Source: Enterococcus alishanensis (lineage in GTDB: Bacteria > Bacillota > Bacilli > Lactobacillales > Enterococcaceae). From it: a stretch of DNA of 64,000 nucleotides. The stretch spans positions 169,529 through 233,528 of the forward strand of contig NZ_JAHUZB010000006.1 in assembly GCF_019218635.1 (NCBI RefSeq). Reading direction: 5' to 3'. How positions within the stretch are numbered: position 1 is the first letter of the stretch; every line of letters starts with the position of its first letter. The notes under the pieces are model-generated. The model worked only from the letters and a program-made list of their open reading frames with translations, searched no databases and was not told where the DNA came from. Positions 28,312 to 34,790 of this stretch are shown here, one piece after another. The position numbers were made by a program, and so were the translations under genes.

Positions 28312-28340
28312 TTATTAGTTGTAAATAATGGACATTTCAA
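28312..28340 (-). promoter_or_regulatory. Promoter of the small coiled-coil gene
   Basis: Minus strand: -35 TTGAAA (28335-28340), 17-bp spacer, -10 TAATAA (28312-28317), about 50 nt before the start codon. Confidence 0.5.
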
Positions 28341-28380
28341 AAAGAGTAGTATATTTTCTTCCTATTAAGAAGGTGAAGAA

Positions 28381-29109
28381 ATGAATCAACTAGTCAGTGT
28401 GATTGTTCCAGTTTACAATATTGACGCGTATTTAACGAAGAGCGTTGCAACTATTCTGTCACAAACTTATTCGAATATCGAAATTTTATTGATCGATGAT
28501 CATTCAAAAGATAATAGTTTTCCAGTCATGGAAAATTTGGCTGCTCAAGATGATCGCGTAAAGATTTTTCGCTTGGATCATCATCGTGGTGTTTCTAGTG
28601 CTCGCAATTTTGGTATTAAAAAAGCAAAGGGTACGTTTATCAGCTTTGTTGATGGCGACGATTTATTGGCACCTCAGTTTATTGAAGCTTTAATTGAACA
28701 GATGAATGATGAGATTGCTTTGGCTACGGTGGGTTATCAATGGGGCTATCGTAATGCTGCTTCATCAGAAAAGGTCCAGTTACTTAGTCGAAAAGAAATC
28801 TTCGCTGCGGTGAACTCTTTTGGCAGTCCAATTGGTGGTTATATTTGGAATAAATTATTTCGCAGTGCTGTTTTATTAGATGAGAAAATTCTTTTTGATG
28901 AAAAAATAGCTTTGGCAGAAGATCTATGGTTTACTGCTGAATATATTGCTAAAGCGCCCCAAGCTACCTTTAGTTTTCTACCACAAATGCTTTATCAAAA
29001 GGTCAATCGACCTACAAGTACGATTCATCAGGCTAGTCGGGATATGCGTCAAATGGAACAGATTATTCGCCGCAAAATTGATACTCTGGGTAAACAAATC
29101 AAAAACTGA
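28381..29109 (+). CDS. Family 2 glycosyltransferase
   Basis: Protein of 242 aa with the GT-A fold. VSVIVPVYNIDAYLTKSVATI opens the nucleotide-binding domain, IEILLIDDHSKDNS carries the first Asp motif, GVSSARNFGIKKAKG follows, and FVDGDDLLAP contains the metal-binding DxD. Short GT2 enzymes of this kind transfer sugars in capsule, teichoic acid or exopolysaccharide synthesis. No polysaccharide cluster surrounds it. AAGAAGGTGAAGAA precedes the ATG. No transmembrane segment, so it is a soluble or peripheral protein. Confidence 0.9.
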   Translation: MNQLVSVIVPVYNIDAYLTKSVATILSQTYSNIEILLIDDHSKDNSFPVMENLAAQDDRVKIFRLDHHRGVSSARNFGIKKAKGTFISFVDGDDLLAPQFIEALIEQMNDEIALATVGYQWGYRNAASSEKVQLLSRKEIFAAVNSFGSPIGGYIWNKLFRSAVLLDEKILFDEKIALAEDLWFTAEYIAKAPQATFSFLPQMLYQKVNRPTSTIHQASRDMRQMEQIIRRKIDTLGKQIKN

Positions 29110-29190
29110 TTTGGGTCTTGACTCTTTTAGTAAATTGTTTTACTTTAAATAGTGAATAAATCGTACAGATAACACAGCGATAAGTTGTGT

Positions 29191-29239
29191 CGAGAGAGAG
29201 GCGGTTTCTATTAATTTAGAAGCCGACTCTCTTTTTTTA
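29191..29239 (+). terminator. Terminator between the GT2 and MFS genes
   Basis: Arms GAGAGAGGCGGTTTCTA and TAGAAGCCGACTCTC (mismatched but long) followed by eight T. The next gene's ribosome site begins only 10 nt later. Confidence 0.85.
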
Positions 29240-29259
29240 TGAAATTTTGAGGTGATTGA

Positions 29260-30624
29260 ATGAAAGAGAAAAAAATCCATTTAACGATGGCGGTTTTGGC
29301 AACCGGAATAATGTCTTTTGCCGGGGTTTTGATTGAAACTGCTATGAATGTTACTTTCCCCACATTGATTAAACAATTTGGTATTTCTACTGGGACGGTG
29401 CAATGGGTAACCACTATTTATTTATTGGTGATTGCCATTATGGTGCCGTTGGCGAATTTTTTATTGAAAAACATGACCTTGCGTCGCTTATTTTTTATCG
29501 CTAATGTGATTTTTATTTTAGGTATCGTGACCGATTTCTTGGCCTTTAATTTTCCAATTTTATTGTTGGGACGGATTTTACAAGGAGTTAGTACGGGAAT
29601 TGCTTTACCGTTAATGTTTCATATTATTTTGAAATACTCTCCGCTAAAAATGCGCGGAACCATGATGGGTTTAGGGACACTAACAACCTCGATCGCCCCA
29701 GCGATTGGCCCAACCTATGGTGGTATTTTAACTTCGGCGTTATCTTGGCATTATATTTTTATTTTCCTAGTGCCGGTGCTGTTACTTTCTTTAGTTTTAG
29801 GCTTAATTGCCATTCCTGATTTACCAATTGAAAAAAGTGGAAAATTGGATTTGGTTAGCTTGTTAGGTTTGGCTTTATTGTTTAGCGGAAGCTTAATTTT
29901 CTTAAATCAAATTGGTAGCTGGTTGAGCATTATTCCTTTAGCTGTCGGTATCTTAGGCTTAGTAATCTTTTATCGCCAAGCAACTCACACAAAAGAACCT
30001 TTAGTTAGTTTGAAAATTTTAAAAAATTCAGCTTTTCGGACCTTTTTATTAGCCTTTTTAGTTTGTCAGTTTTTACTATTAGGTGTTTCTTTTGTTTTAC
30101 CGAACTTTGTTCAAATCGTTTTAGGTAAAGATGCTTTTGTGGCTGGTTTAATGATGTTTCCTGGGGCAACCGTTGGGGCTTTATTAGCACCTATTTCAGG
30201 ACGGATGCTCGATCAGTTTGGTCCAAAAAAACCAATCTTAATTGGTTTGGCGCTGGCTGCTATTGGCTGGACGGGGTTAACAATTATTTTACGGGCACCG
30301 ATTTTGTTAGGATTAGTTGCAGGACATGTATTTTATATGATTGGTATAGGTTTTGCTTACAGTAATTTAATGACCAGCGGCATGAGTCAAATTGATGATG
30401 CTGATTTTGGCGATGGCAATACAATTTTTAATACTTTACAACAATTTGCTGGTGCTGTAGCGACAGCAATTGTGGCTACCATTATCAATTTTGTCCAAAA
30501 TCATCAAGCTGATTTAATCAGTGGAACTATTTTAGGTTCTCAATTGGCATTAGCCTTTTTATTAGTCTTATTATTGTTAGTTTTTGTTGCTGTTTGGCGA
30601 GAATTTCAGCGTCAAAAAAAATAA
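29260..30624 (+). CDS. MFS multidrug exporter, DHA2 (EmrB/QacA) family
   Basis: Protein of 454 aa with about fourteen hydrophobic segments. Early motif ETAMNVTFPTLIKQFGIS corresponds to DHA2 motif D1 (normally LD-x-T-x-VNVALP), WVTTIYLLVIAIMVPLANFL to the following helix, LGRILQGVSTGIALPLMF to motif B and GPTYGGILTSALSWHYIFIF to motif C (the antiporter signature). Such proteins expel drugs or dyes with proton antiport. GAGGTGATTGA precedes the ATG. Single gene; no linked regulator is visible. Confidence 0.88.
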   Translation: MKEKKIHLTMAVLATGIMSFAGVLIETAMNVTFPTLIKQFGISTGTVQWVTTIYLLVIAIMVPLANFLLKNMTLRRLFFIANVIFILGIVTDFLAFNFPILLLGRILQGVSTGIALPLMFHIILKYSPLKMRGTMMGLGTLTTSIAPAIGPTYGGILTSALSWHYIFIFLVPVLLLSLVLGLIAIPDLPIEKSGKLDLVSLLGLALLFSGSLIFLNQIGSWLSIIPLAVGILGLVIFYRQATHTKEPLVSLKILKNSAFRTFLLAFLVCQFLLLGVSFVLPNFVQIVLGKDAFVAGLMMFPGATVGALLAPISGRMLDQFGPKKPILIGLALAAIGWTGLTIILRAPILLGLVAGHVFYMIGIGFAYSNLMTSGMSQIDDADFGDGNTIFNTLQQFAGAVATAIVATIINFVQNHQADLISGTILGSQLALAFLLVLLLLVFVAVWREFQRQKK

Positions 30625-30700
30625 CTATTTTCGAGCCGCATTTTTTCCAAAAATTTCATGAAAGTGCTAGTATACAGTCATCATAAAGGAGACGATATTT

Positions 30701-31105
30701 TTGGCTACACTTACACAAGAAATGAAAGATATGATTGGCGCTCAATTAAGTTTTATTGCAACAACTGATGCAACAGGTTATCCTCAAATTGGTCCTAAAG
30801 GTACCTTACGTGTTTTAGATGACCATCATTTGATTTATAACGAACACACTGGCAAACAAGCTTGGCAAAATGTTCAAGTCAATCCGCGAGTAGTTGTTGC
30901 GACAGTTGATCATCCTAAATTTAAAGGCTTCCGTTTTGAAGGTCCGGTAGAAATTCATACAGATGATGAAATTTTTGCTGCCGCAAAAAAATTCGCAGCT
31001 GATTCAGGGCATTTACCTGAACCCAAAGCAGCGATTGTTGTCGACATTACCAAAATTTATTTGTTAGATGCTGGTCCACACGCCGGAGATTTGATTGAAG
31101 GCTAA
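30701..31105 (+). CDS. Pyridoxamine-5'-phosphate-oxidase-fold flavoprotein
   Basis: Protein of 134 aa, split-barrel FMN-binding fold. LSFIATTDATGYPQIGPKGTLRVLDD is the usual opening of the PNPOx-like family and RVVVATVDHPKFKGFRFEGPVEI the second half of the barrel. Proteins of this size are stand-alone flavin or F420-type reductases of unknown substrate rather than true PdxH. The start is TTG 30701, 9 nt after AAAGGAG. Own terminator downstream. Confidence 0.85.
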   Translation: MATLTQEMKDMIGAQLSFIATTDATGYPQIGPKGTLRVLDDHHLIYNEHTGKQAWQNVQVNPRVVVATVDHPKFKGFRFEGPVEIHTDDEIFAAAKKFAADSGHLPEPKAAIVVDITKIYLLDAGPHAGDLIEG

Positions 31106-31117
31106 ATAGCGGTACAC

Positions 31118-31154
31118 TAGACGTAGACGATCTTAATCGTTTGCGTCTTTTTAT
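31118..31154 (+). terminator. Terminator after the PNPOx-fold gene
   Basis: Stem AGACGTAGACGAT / ATCGTTTGCGTCT with loop CTTA, followed by five T. Confidence 0.8.
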
Positions 31155-31177
31155 TTCATTTAGAAAAGAGGAATTTC

Positions 31178-31564
31178 ATGAAAAATTTTACGACAATTCA
31201 CCATGTGGCAATTATTGCTTCTGATTACAAAAAAACCAAACAATTTTACGGCGAAATATTATCGTTGCCACTGATTAGAGAACATTATCGAAAAGACCGC
31301 AACGACTACAAATTGGATTATCAACTAGACAACGGTGCAGAATTAGAAATATTTGTAGTCGAAAATCCGCCAAAACGTCCTAGTTTTCCTGAAGCTAGTG
31401 GTTTACGGCATTTGGCATTTAAAACTGAAAATATCGAAGCTGCCGTTGCATATTTAGAGGAAAAAGATGTTCGTTGTGAGCCTTTGAGAGTGGATGATTT
31501 TACTGAAGAGAAGATGACTTTCTTTTTTGATCCTGATGGCTTACCGCTGGAATTACACGAATAA
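31178..31564 (+). CDS. VOC-family (glyoxalase-like) protein
   Basis: Protein of 128 aa with two beta-alpha-beta-beta-beta modules. IHHVAIIASDYKKTKQFYGEIL carries the first metal His, GAELEIFV the next ligand Glu, SGLRHLAFKTENIEAAVAYL the second His, and FFFDPDGLPLELHE the final Glu. This matches the glyoxalase/bleomycin-resistance superfamily, close to SMU1112c/YaeR-type proteins. The four ligands are present so a metal enzyme is likely; the substrate is unknown. Directly followed (1 nt) by the first copy of the hairpin/micro-ORF cassette. Confidence 0.85.
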   Translation: MKNFTTIHHVAIIASDYKKTKQFYGEILSLPLIREHYRKDRNDYKLDYQLDNGAELEIFVVENPPKRPSFPEASGLRHLAFKTENIEAAVAYLEEKDVRCEPLRVDDFTEEKMTFFFDPDGLPLELHE

Positions 31565-31565
31565 A

Positions 31566-31698
31566 AAAAGGATGCCCGCCAGTCGGGGAACTGGTGGGCT
31601 AGGAGTTAAAAATGAAAAAAAGTGTTAGGGTTTGTTTGTTGGTATGCTTATATATTAATCACAAATTGTGAATATCTTATGAATAAAACTAGGAAATC
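31566..31698 (+). repeat. Hairpin/micro-ORF cassette, copy 1
   Basis: About 130 bp, repeated at 32214-32346. Order: AAAAGGAT, a 10-bp hairpin (GCCCGCCAGT, loop CGGGGA, ACTGGTGGGC), TAGGAGTTAAAA, ATG, a short reading frame and a common tail (ATGAATAAA). The stem differs from copy 2 at one base, which turns a C-G pair into a wobble pair and keeps the fold. The Shine-Dalgarno AGGAG begins one base after the hairpin. Confidence 0.8.
31612..31671 (+). pseudogene. Micro-ORF of cassette copy 1, probably frameshifted
   Basis: From ATG 31612 the frame gives MKKSVRVCLLVCLYINHKL and stops at 31671 (19 aa). The next frame reads VCWYAYILITNCEYLMNKTR, which matches the copy 2 peptide at 11 of 21 positions with conservative changes elsewhere. 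Copy 1 has seven A after the ATG where copy 2 has six before its T. One A fewer would join MKK to the conserved frame. So this is either a decayed copy or one expressed by slippage on the A-run. Confidence 0.55.
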
Positions 31699-31705
31699 TT
31701 GGGGT

Positions 31706-32095
31706 TTATTTATAAAGATAAGTTCCTGCTTGTTGCGGAACCACTTCCATATGCCAGCTGAAAATTTGTTGTCCACTATTTTGTGGTGTACCGCCGCCAT
31801 TGACTGCCGCTGATATAATTTCACCTCTTTCAACGAATGGGTGCAGATAATGATTAAAAGCTTCTTCTAGGGGTGAATTTTTTGTCACACCGACACTCGA
31901 TTGACTACCTTGACGGTGACTAGAAATATTAAATAGTGGTAGCTCTTTAGTCTCTTGATTTAAAAAATCTTGCATCGCCAGAACTGCTTGATCTAATTTT
32001 TGATTTAAGGCTGGTGAAAAATCTTCACTAATAAATTGGATCGTCAAGGGTAAATTGGTTTGCTGAATCACAGCTACTTTATATTTATATGTCAT
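31706..32095 (-). CDS. Uncharacterised protein between the two cassette copies
   Basis: Protein of 129 aa. ATG 32095 is used because AAAGGTGATGTAT lies before it; other ATGs are closer to or inside that site. No signal peptide or membrane segment. It starts with a beta-like segment (YKYKVAVIQQTNLPLTIQF), then a helix (LDQAVLAMQDFLNQET), a Ser/Gln-rich stretch (ISSHRQGSQSSVGVTKNSP) and a C-terminal AAVNGGGTPQNSGQQIFSWH. I do not recognise the family. Its stop codon is only 8 nt from the tail of cassette copy 1, on the opposite strand, and its start faces copy 2. Confidence 0.65.
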   Translation of the reverse strand: MTYKYKVAVIQQTNLPLTIQFISEDFSPALNQKLDQAVLAMQDFLNQETKELPLFNISSHRQGSQSSVGVTKNSPLEEAFNHYLHPFVERGEIISAAVNGGGTPQNSGQQIFSWHMEVVPQQAGTYLYK

Positions 32096-32213
32096 ATACA
32101 TCACCTTTCTTTGTTGTATTCTATTAAACACGAACTTCAAGAATAATTTTTAATCAAAGATAGGGGATTATATGAATGATTGTTTAAGAAAAGGTAAGCA
32201 AGTCAATTAAGAC

Positions 32214-32346
32214 AAAAGGATGCCCGCCAGTCGGGGAACTGGCGGGCTAGGAGTTAAAAATGAAAAAATATAGGGTTGTTTGTTGGTATGCATTTATAAT
32301 AGTCGGAAAATGTGACGAAGTGATGAATAAAATAGGTAAAAAATAG
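32214..32346 (+). repeat. Hairpin/micro-ORF cassette, copy 2
   Basis: Second copy of the element at 31566-31698. The hairpin is perfect here (GCCCGCCAGT, loop CGGGGA, ACTGGCGGGC), followed by TAGGAGTTAAAAATG. The two copies are nearly identical through the hairpin and ribosome site, and diverge in the coding part. The promoter of the T-box-controlled gene begins 27 nt after it. Confidence 0.8.
32260..32346 (+). CDS. 28-residue micro-protein of cassette copy 2
   Basis: ATG 32260 is preceded by AGGAG with a 6-nt gap, immediately after a strong 10-bp hairpin. The peptide is 28 aa: it begins MKKYRVVCWYAFIIVG and ends with a charged KCDEV/MNKIGKK tail. A basic start, a hydrophobic core of about ten residues containing Cys-Trp-Tyr, and a charged end fit a small membrane-active or membrane-anchored peptide. 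The core is conserved, in another frame, in cassette copy 1, which supports real coding. No family recognised. Candidates: type I toxin-like peptide, a signalling peptide, or a leader peptide for the gene beyond. Confidence 0.55.
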   Translation: MKKYRVVCWYAFIIVGKCDEVMNKIGKK

Positions 32347-32372
32347 AAAGTTTATTCGACGAAAAATCGGAA

Positions 32373-32400
32373 TTGACAATTTTTTATTTAAGAGTAGAAT
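32373..32400 (+). promoter_or_regulatory. Promoter of the T-box/metE-like transcript
   Basis: -35 TTGACA (32373-32378), 16-bp spacer, -10 TAGAAT (32395-32400), just before the T-box leader. Confidence 0.75.
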
Positions 32401-32406
32401 GATAAA

Positions 32407-32664
32407 AACATTAAAATTTATAACTGATGACGAGGAAAGTAAATTTTTGACTTGCTTAAGAGAAGCTCTGGTTGGTGCAAAGAGTCAGCAAAAAAAAGAT
32501 TGAAAATGGCCTCTGAAGTTTTTTTGGCGATAAGTAGTCAAAAACGTCTGGTCTGCGCTAACAGACCGCTGATTGATTGATCAGGCAGAGGGGATTTTTC
32601 CCGAACAAAGGTGGTAACACGATATTTTCGTCCTTTTACTAGAAATAGTAAGAGGACTTTTTTT
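32407..32664 (+). promoter_or_regulatory. T-box riboswitch, specifier AUG (methionine)
   Basis: Stem I base GATGACGAGGAAAGTA, distal region AGAGAAGCTCTGGTTGGTGCAA, and a specifier loop GAAAATGGCC with AUG at 32506-32508, matching tRNA-Met. The antiterminator bulge is GTGGTAACAC (32611-32620); its UGGU would pair with the ACCA end of a tRNA whose discriminator is A, as in tRNA-Met, though the usual ACCGCG after UGG is changed. The terminator is GTCCTTTTACTA / TAGTAAGAGGAC plus eight T (32630-32664). Uncharged tRNA-Met should turn on the downstream gene. Confidence 0.9.
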
Positions 32665-32692
32665 ATTTTAAAAACAGAAAAGAGGAATTTAT

Positions 32693-33823
32693 ATGACAAA
32701 ACAAACTATTCCATTCACCGTTGACCATGTAGGTAGTTTTTTACGTCCCCAAGCAATTCACGCGGCCCGTCGACAAGTAAAAGCTGGCGCCTTATCAAAA
32801 GAAGAGCTACGAGAAATTGAAGATGCTGCCATTTTAGAATTAGTCGCGCAACAAAAAGCCGCTGGCATAAAAGGGATTACTGATGGTGAATTTCGTCGTG
32901 GTTTTTGGCACATTGATTTTCTAGAAAATTTAAATGGTGTGACTGGTTACGTGCCAGAAACTGGCTACAATCAAACTTTTAAAGGCAAAGCAGCCCCTTC
33001 TTACAATATTCGGGTCACTGGACCGATTTCCTTTAACCAAGAGCATCCATTTTTAGCAGATTTTGTTTTCTTAAAAAAAGCAGTAGAAACAGATGGTGAA
33101 CATTTGGCAAAAGCGACCATCCCTAGTCCGACAATGATTTTACGCCAAGAATTATTAGCCAATGATGGTTCCGGTAAAATCCATGAAATCTATCCGAATT
33201 TAACCGATTTTTACACTGATTTAGCCACAACTTACCAATCAGCTATCCAAGCTTTTTATGCTTTAGGTTGTCGTTATTTACAATTTGATGATACTAACTG
33301 GGCCTTTTTAGCTGATGCTAATAAGCGGAATGAGTTAACGGAAAAAGGCATCAATCCCGATGAAATTGCTGATATTTGTCGTGATATTATTAATCAAGCA
33401 TTGGCGAATAAACCGGAAGATTTAACAATCACCACTCATATTTGTCGCGGCAATCACGCTTCCTCTTGGCTGTTTTCTGGTGGTTACGAACCAATTGCGG
33501 AAGCTTTATTTGCTACAAATTATGATGGCTTCTTTTTAGAATACGATAGCGATCGCTCTGGTGATTTTTCACCTTTACGCCATTGGCACAATCCCGACAG
33601 TAAAGTGGTTTTAGGCTTGGTGACTTCAAAATTCCCTGAACTAGAAGACCGACAAGCGATTGAAGCCCGAATTAATGAAGCAACTGAATTTATTCCATTG
33701 GAAAATTTAAGTATCAGCCCCCAATGCGGCTTTGCTTCGACTGAAGAAGGCAACCATTTAACAAATGAAGAACAATGGGCTAAAATTCAACTATTACAAG
33801 AAATTGCCAAAGATATTTGGTAA
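32693..33823 (+). CDS. Cobalamin-independent methionine synthase-family protein (YxjG/YxjH-like)
   Basis: Protein of 376 aa, comparable to the C-terminal catalytic half of MetE. VDHVGSFLRP opens the barrel, ITDGEFRRGFW follows, and the zinc ligands are visible: His and Cys in THICRGNH, a Glu in FLEYDSDRSG and the last Cys in ISPQCGFAS. Short MetE-like proteins transfer a methyl group to homocysteine or a related thiol; the folate or other donor is uncertain because the N-terminal MetE half is absent. A methionine T-box directly upstream ties it to methionine supply. Confidence 0.85.
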   Translation: MTKQTIPFTVDHVGSFLRPQAIHAARRQVKAGALSKEELREIEDAAILELVAQQKAAGIKGITDGEFRRGFWHIDFLENLNGVTGYVPETGYNQTFKGKAAPSYNIRVTGPISFNQEHPFLADFVFLKKAVETDGEHLAKATIPSPTMILRQELLANDGSGKIHEIYPNLTDFYTDLATTYQSAIQAFYALGCRYLQFDDTNWAFLADANKRNELTEKGINPDEIADICRDIINQALANKPEDLTITTHICRGNHASSWLFSGGYEPIAEALFATNYDGFFLEYDSDRSGDFSPLRHWHNPDSKVVLGLVTSKFPELEDRQAIEARINEATEFIPLENLSISPQCGFASTEEGNHLTNEEQWAKIQLLQEIAKDIW

Positions 33824-33825
33824 GC

Positions 33826-33863
33826 AAAAACAGCTTGAGGACAACACCTCAAGCTGTTTTTTA
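33826..33863. terminator. Bidirectional terminator between the metE-like gene and traX
   Basis: Stem AAACAGCTTGAGG / CCTCAAGCTGTTT with A-run and T-run on either side; overlaps the stop codon of the convergent TraX gene. Confidence 0.9.
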
Positions 33864-34661
33864 TCTTTGAATAAAGTAACTGATCAAAGCAAAAATGAAA
33901 ATGTGGGCAGGATAGAAAATGTAAAAGAAATTCCGCATACTTTTACCTTTTGTTCCGTCATATAAAATAATCGGAATTGCAGAAAGTAGCATCATCCATT
34001 GATAATTATCCGTAAAAGGATTGCCCCCGCCAGCAAAATATGAAATCGCCGCAATCACAACTAAACTCAAGACTTGCCAGATTTTCTTACCGTGGAATAA
34101 ATAAAACAATACTGCTAATAAAACAAATAAAAAGCCGCCTTCAGCTAATAATAAGCTTGGTAAAAGAAATCCTGAAAGTAGTGCAATCCAGTTGACGATC
34201 GCTGAACTTCCACCAGTAAAAGCTCCTAATAACGGTAACACACTAGTTAAAATTGGTAATAAAAATAAACCAATGCCACTTAAAATATCTTTACTGGCTT
34301 TATTTTTAACACCTGATTTCAAAAATTCAATACTTTGCATATAAATTGTACCGACTAACAAGGTGCCAAAAATATTATTAATCACAATCGCATTACCTAT
34401 TGCAAAATATGTATTTAAAATCCAATCACCAACACTCATAATCCAGAAGCCGATTAACAAACGAAACATATATTTTTTTCGATTACTAGTATGGATAAAT
34501 CCTTCTGAGCTTTCAAATAAGAAAAGCGGTGCTGCGATTCGACCAATCCAATGAAACCACAATGGAATGCCTAAAAATGAGAAAAACTGTCCCAAATGAT
34601 CGAAGACCATCGTAATAACACCGATGACTTTAATTTGAAACCCATTTACTTTTGTCTTCAT
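33861..34661 (-). CDS. TraX-family membrane protein
   Basis: Protein of 266 aa with about eight membrane helices. IKVIGVITMVFDHLGQFF and HWIGRIAAPLFLFESSEGFIHT are the hallmark N-terminal motifs of the TraX family (PF05857), and FFYIFYPAHIFIFALISY closes it. The founding member N-acetylates F-pilin; chromosomal Firmicute versions are membrane acyltransferase-like proteins of unknown target and are not linked to conjugation genes, as here. Single gene. Confidence 0.88.
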   Translation of the reverse strand: MKTKVNGFQIKVIGVITMVFDHLGQFFSFLGIPLWFHWIGRIAAPLFLFESSEGFIHTSNRKKYMFRLLIGFWIMSVGDWILNTYFAIGNAIVINNIFGTLLVGTIYMQSIEFLKSGVKNKASKDILSGIGLFLLPILTSVLPLLGAFTGGSSAIVNWIALLSGFLLPSLLLAEGGFLFVLLAVLFYLFHGKKIWQVLSLVVIAAISYFAGGGNPFTDNYQWMMLLSAIPIILYDGTKGKSMRNFFYIFYPAHIFIFALISYFIQR

Positions 34662-34752
34662 ATAAATCCCCTTTTATCTTTTTTTCTATCTTAAATGAAA
34701 TTCTTTTTTACGACCATCGAGACAGCTAACAACCGTCTTACATTTTTGTTCG

Positions 34753-34784
34753 CAAAAAAGACTATCCAAAAATTCGGATAGTCC
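34753..34784 (-). terminator. Terminator of the P-type ATPase gene
   Basis: Minus strand stem GACTATCC / GGATAGTC followed by six T. Confidence 0.88.
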
Positions 34785-34790
34785 TATCTG

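Noticed and set aside
31622..31813. A 63-codon ORF from GTG 31622 as a separate gene
   Set aside because: It is the shifted frame of cassette copy 1 running on into DNA antisense to the 129-aa gene; no ribosome site before the GTG.
31566..32346. The repeated cassette as an insertion sequence, MITE or CRISPR unit
   Set aside because: No terminal inverted repeats or target-site duplications spanning the element, only two diverged copies, and the inverted repeat is a local hairpin at one end.
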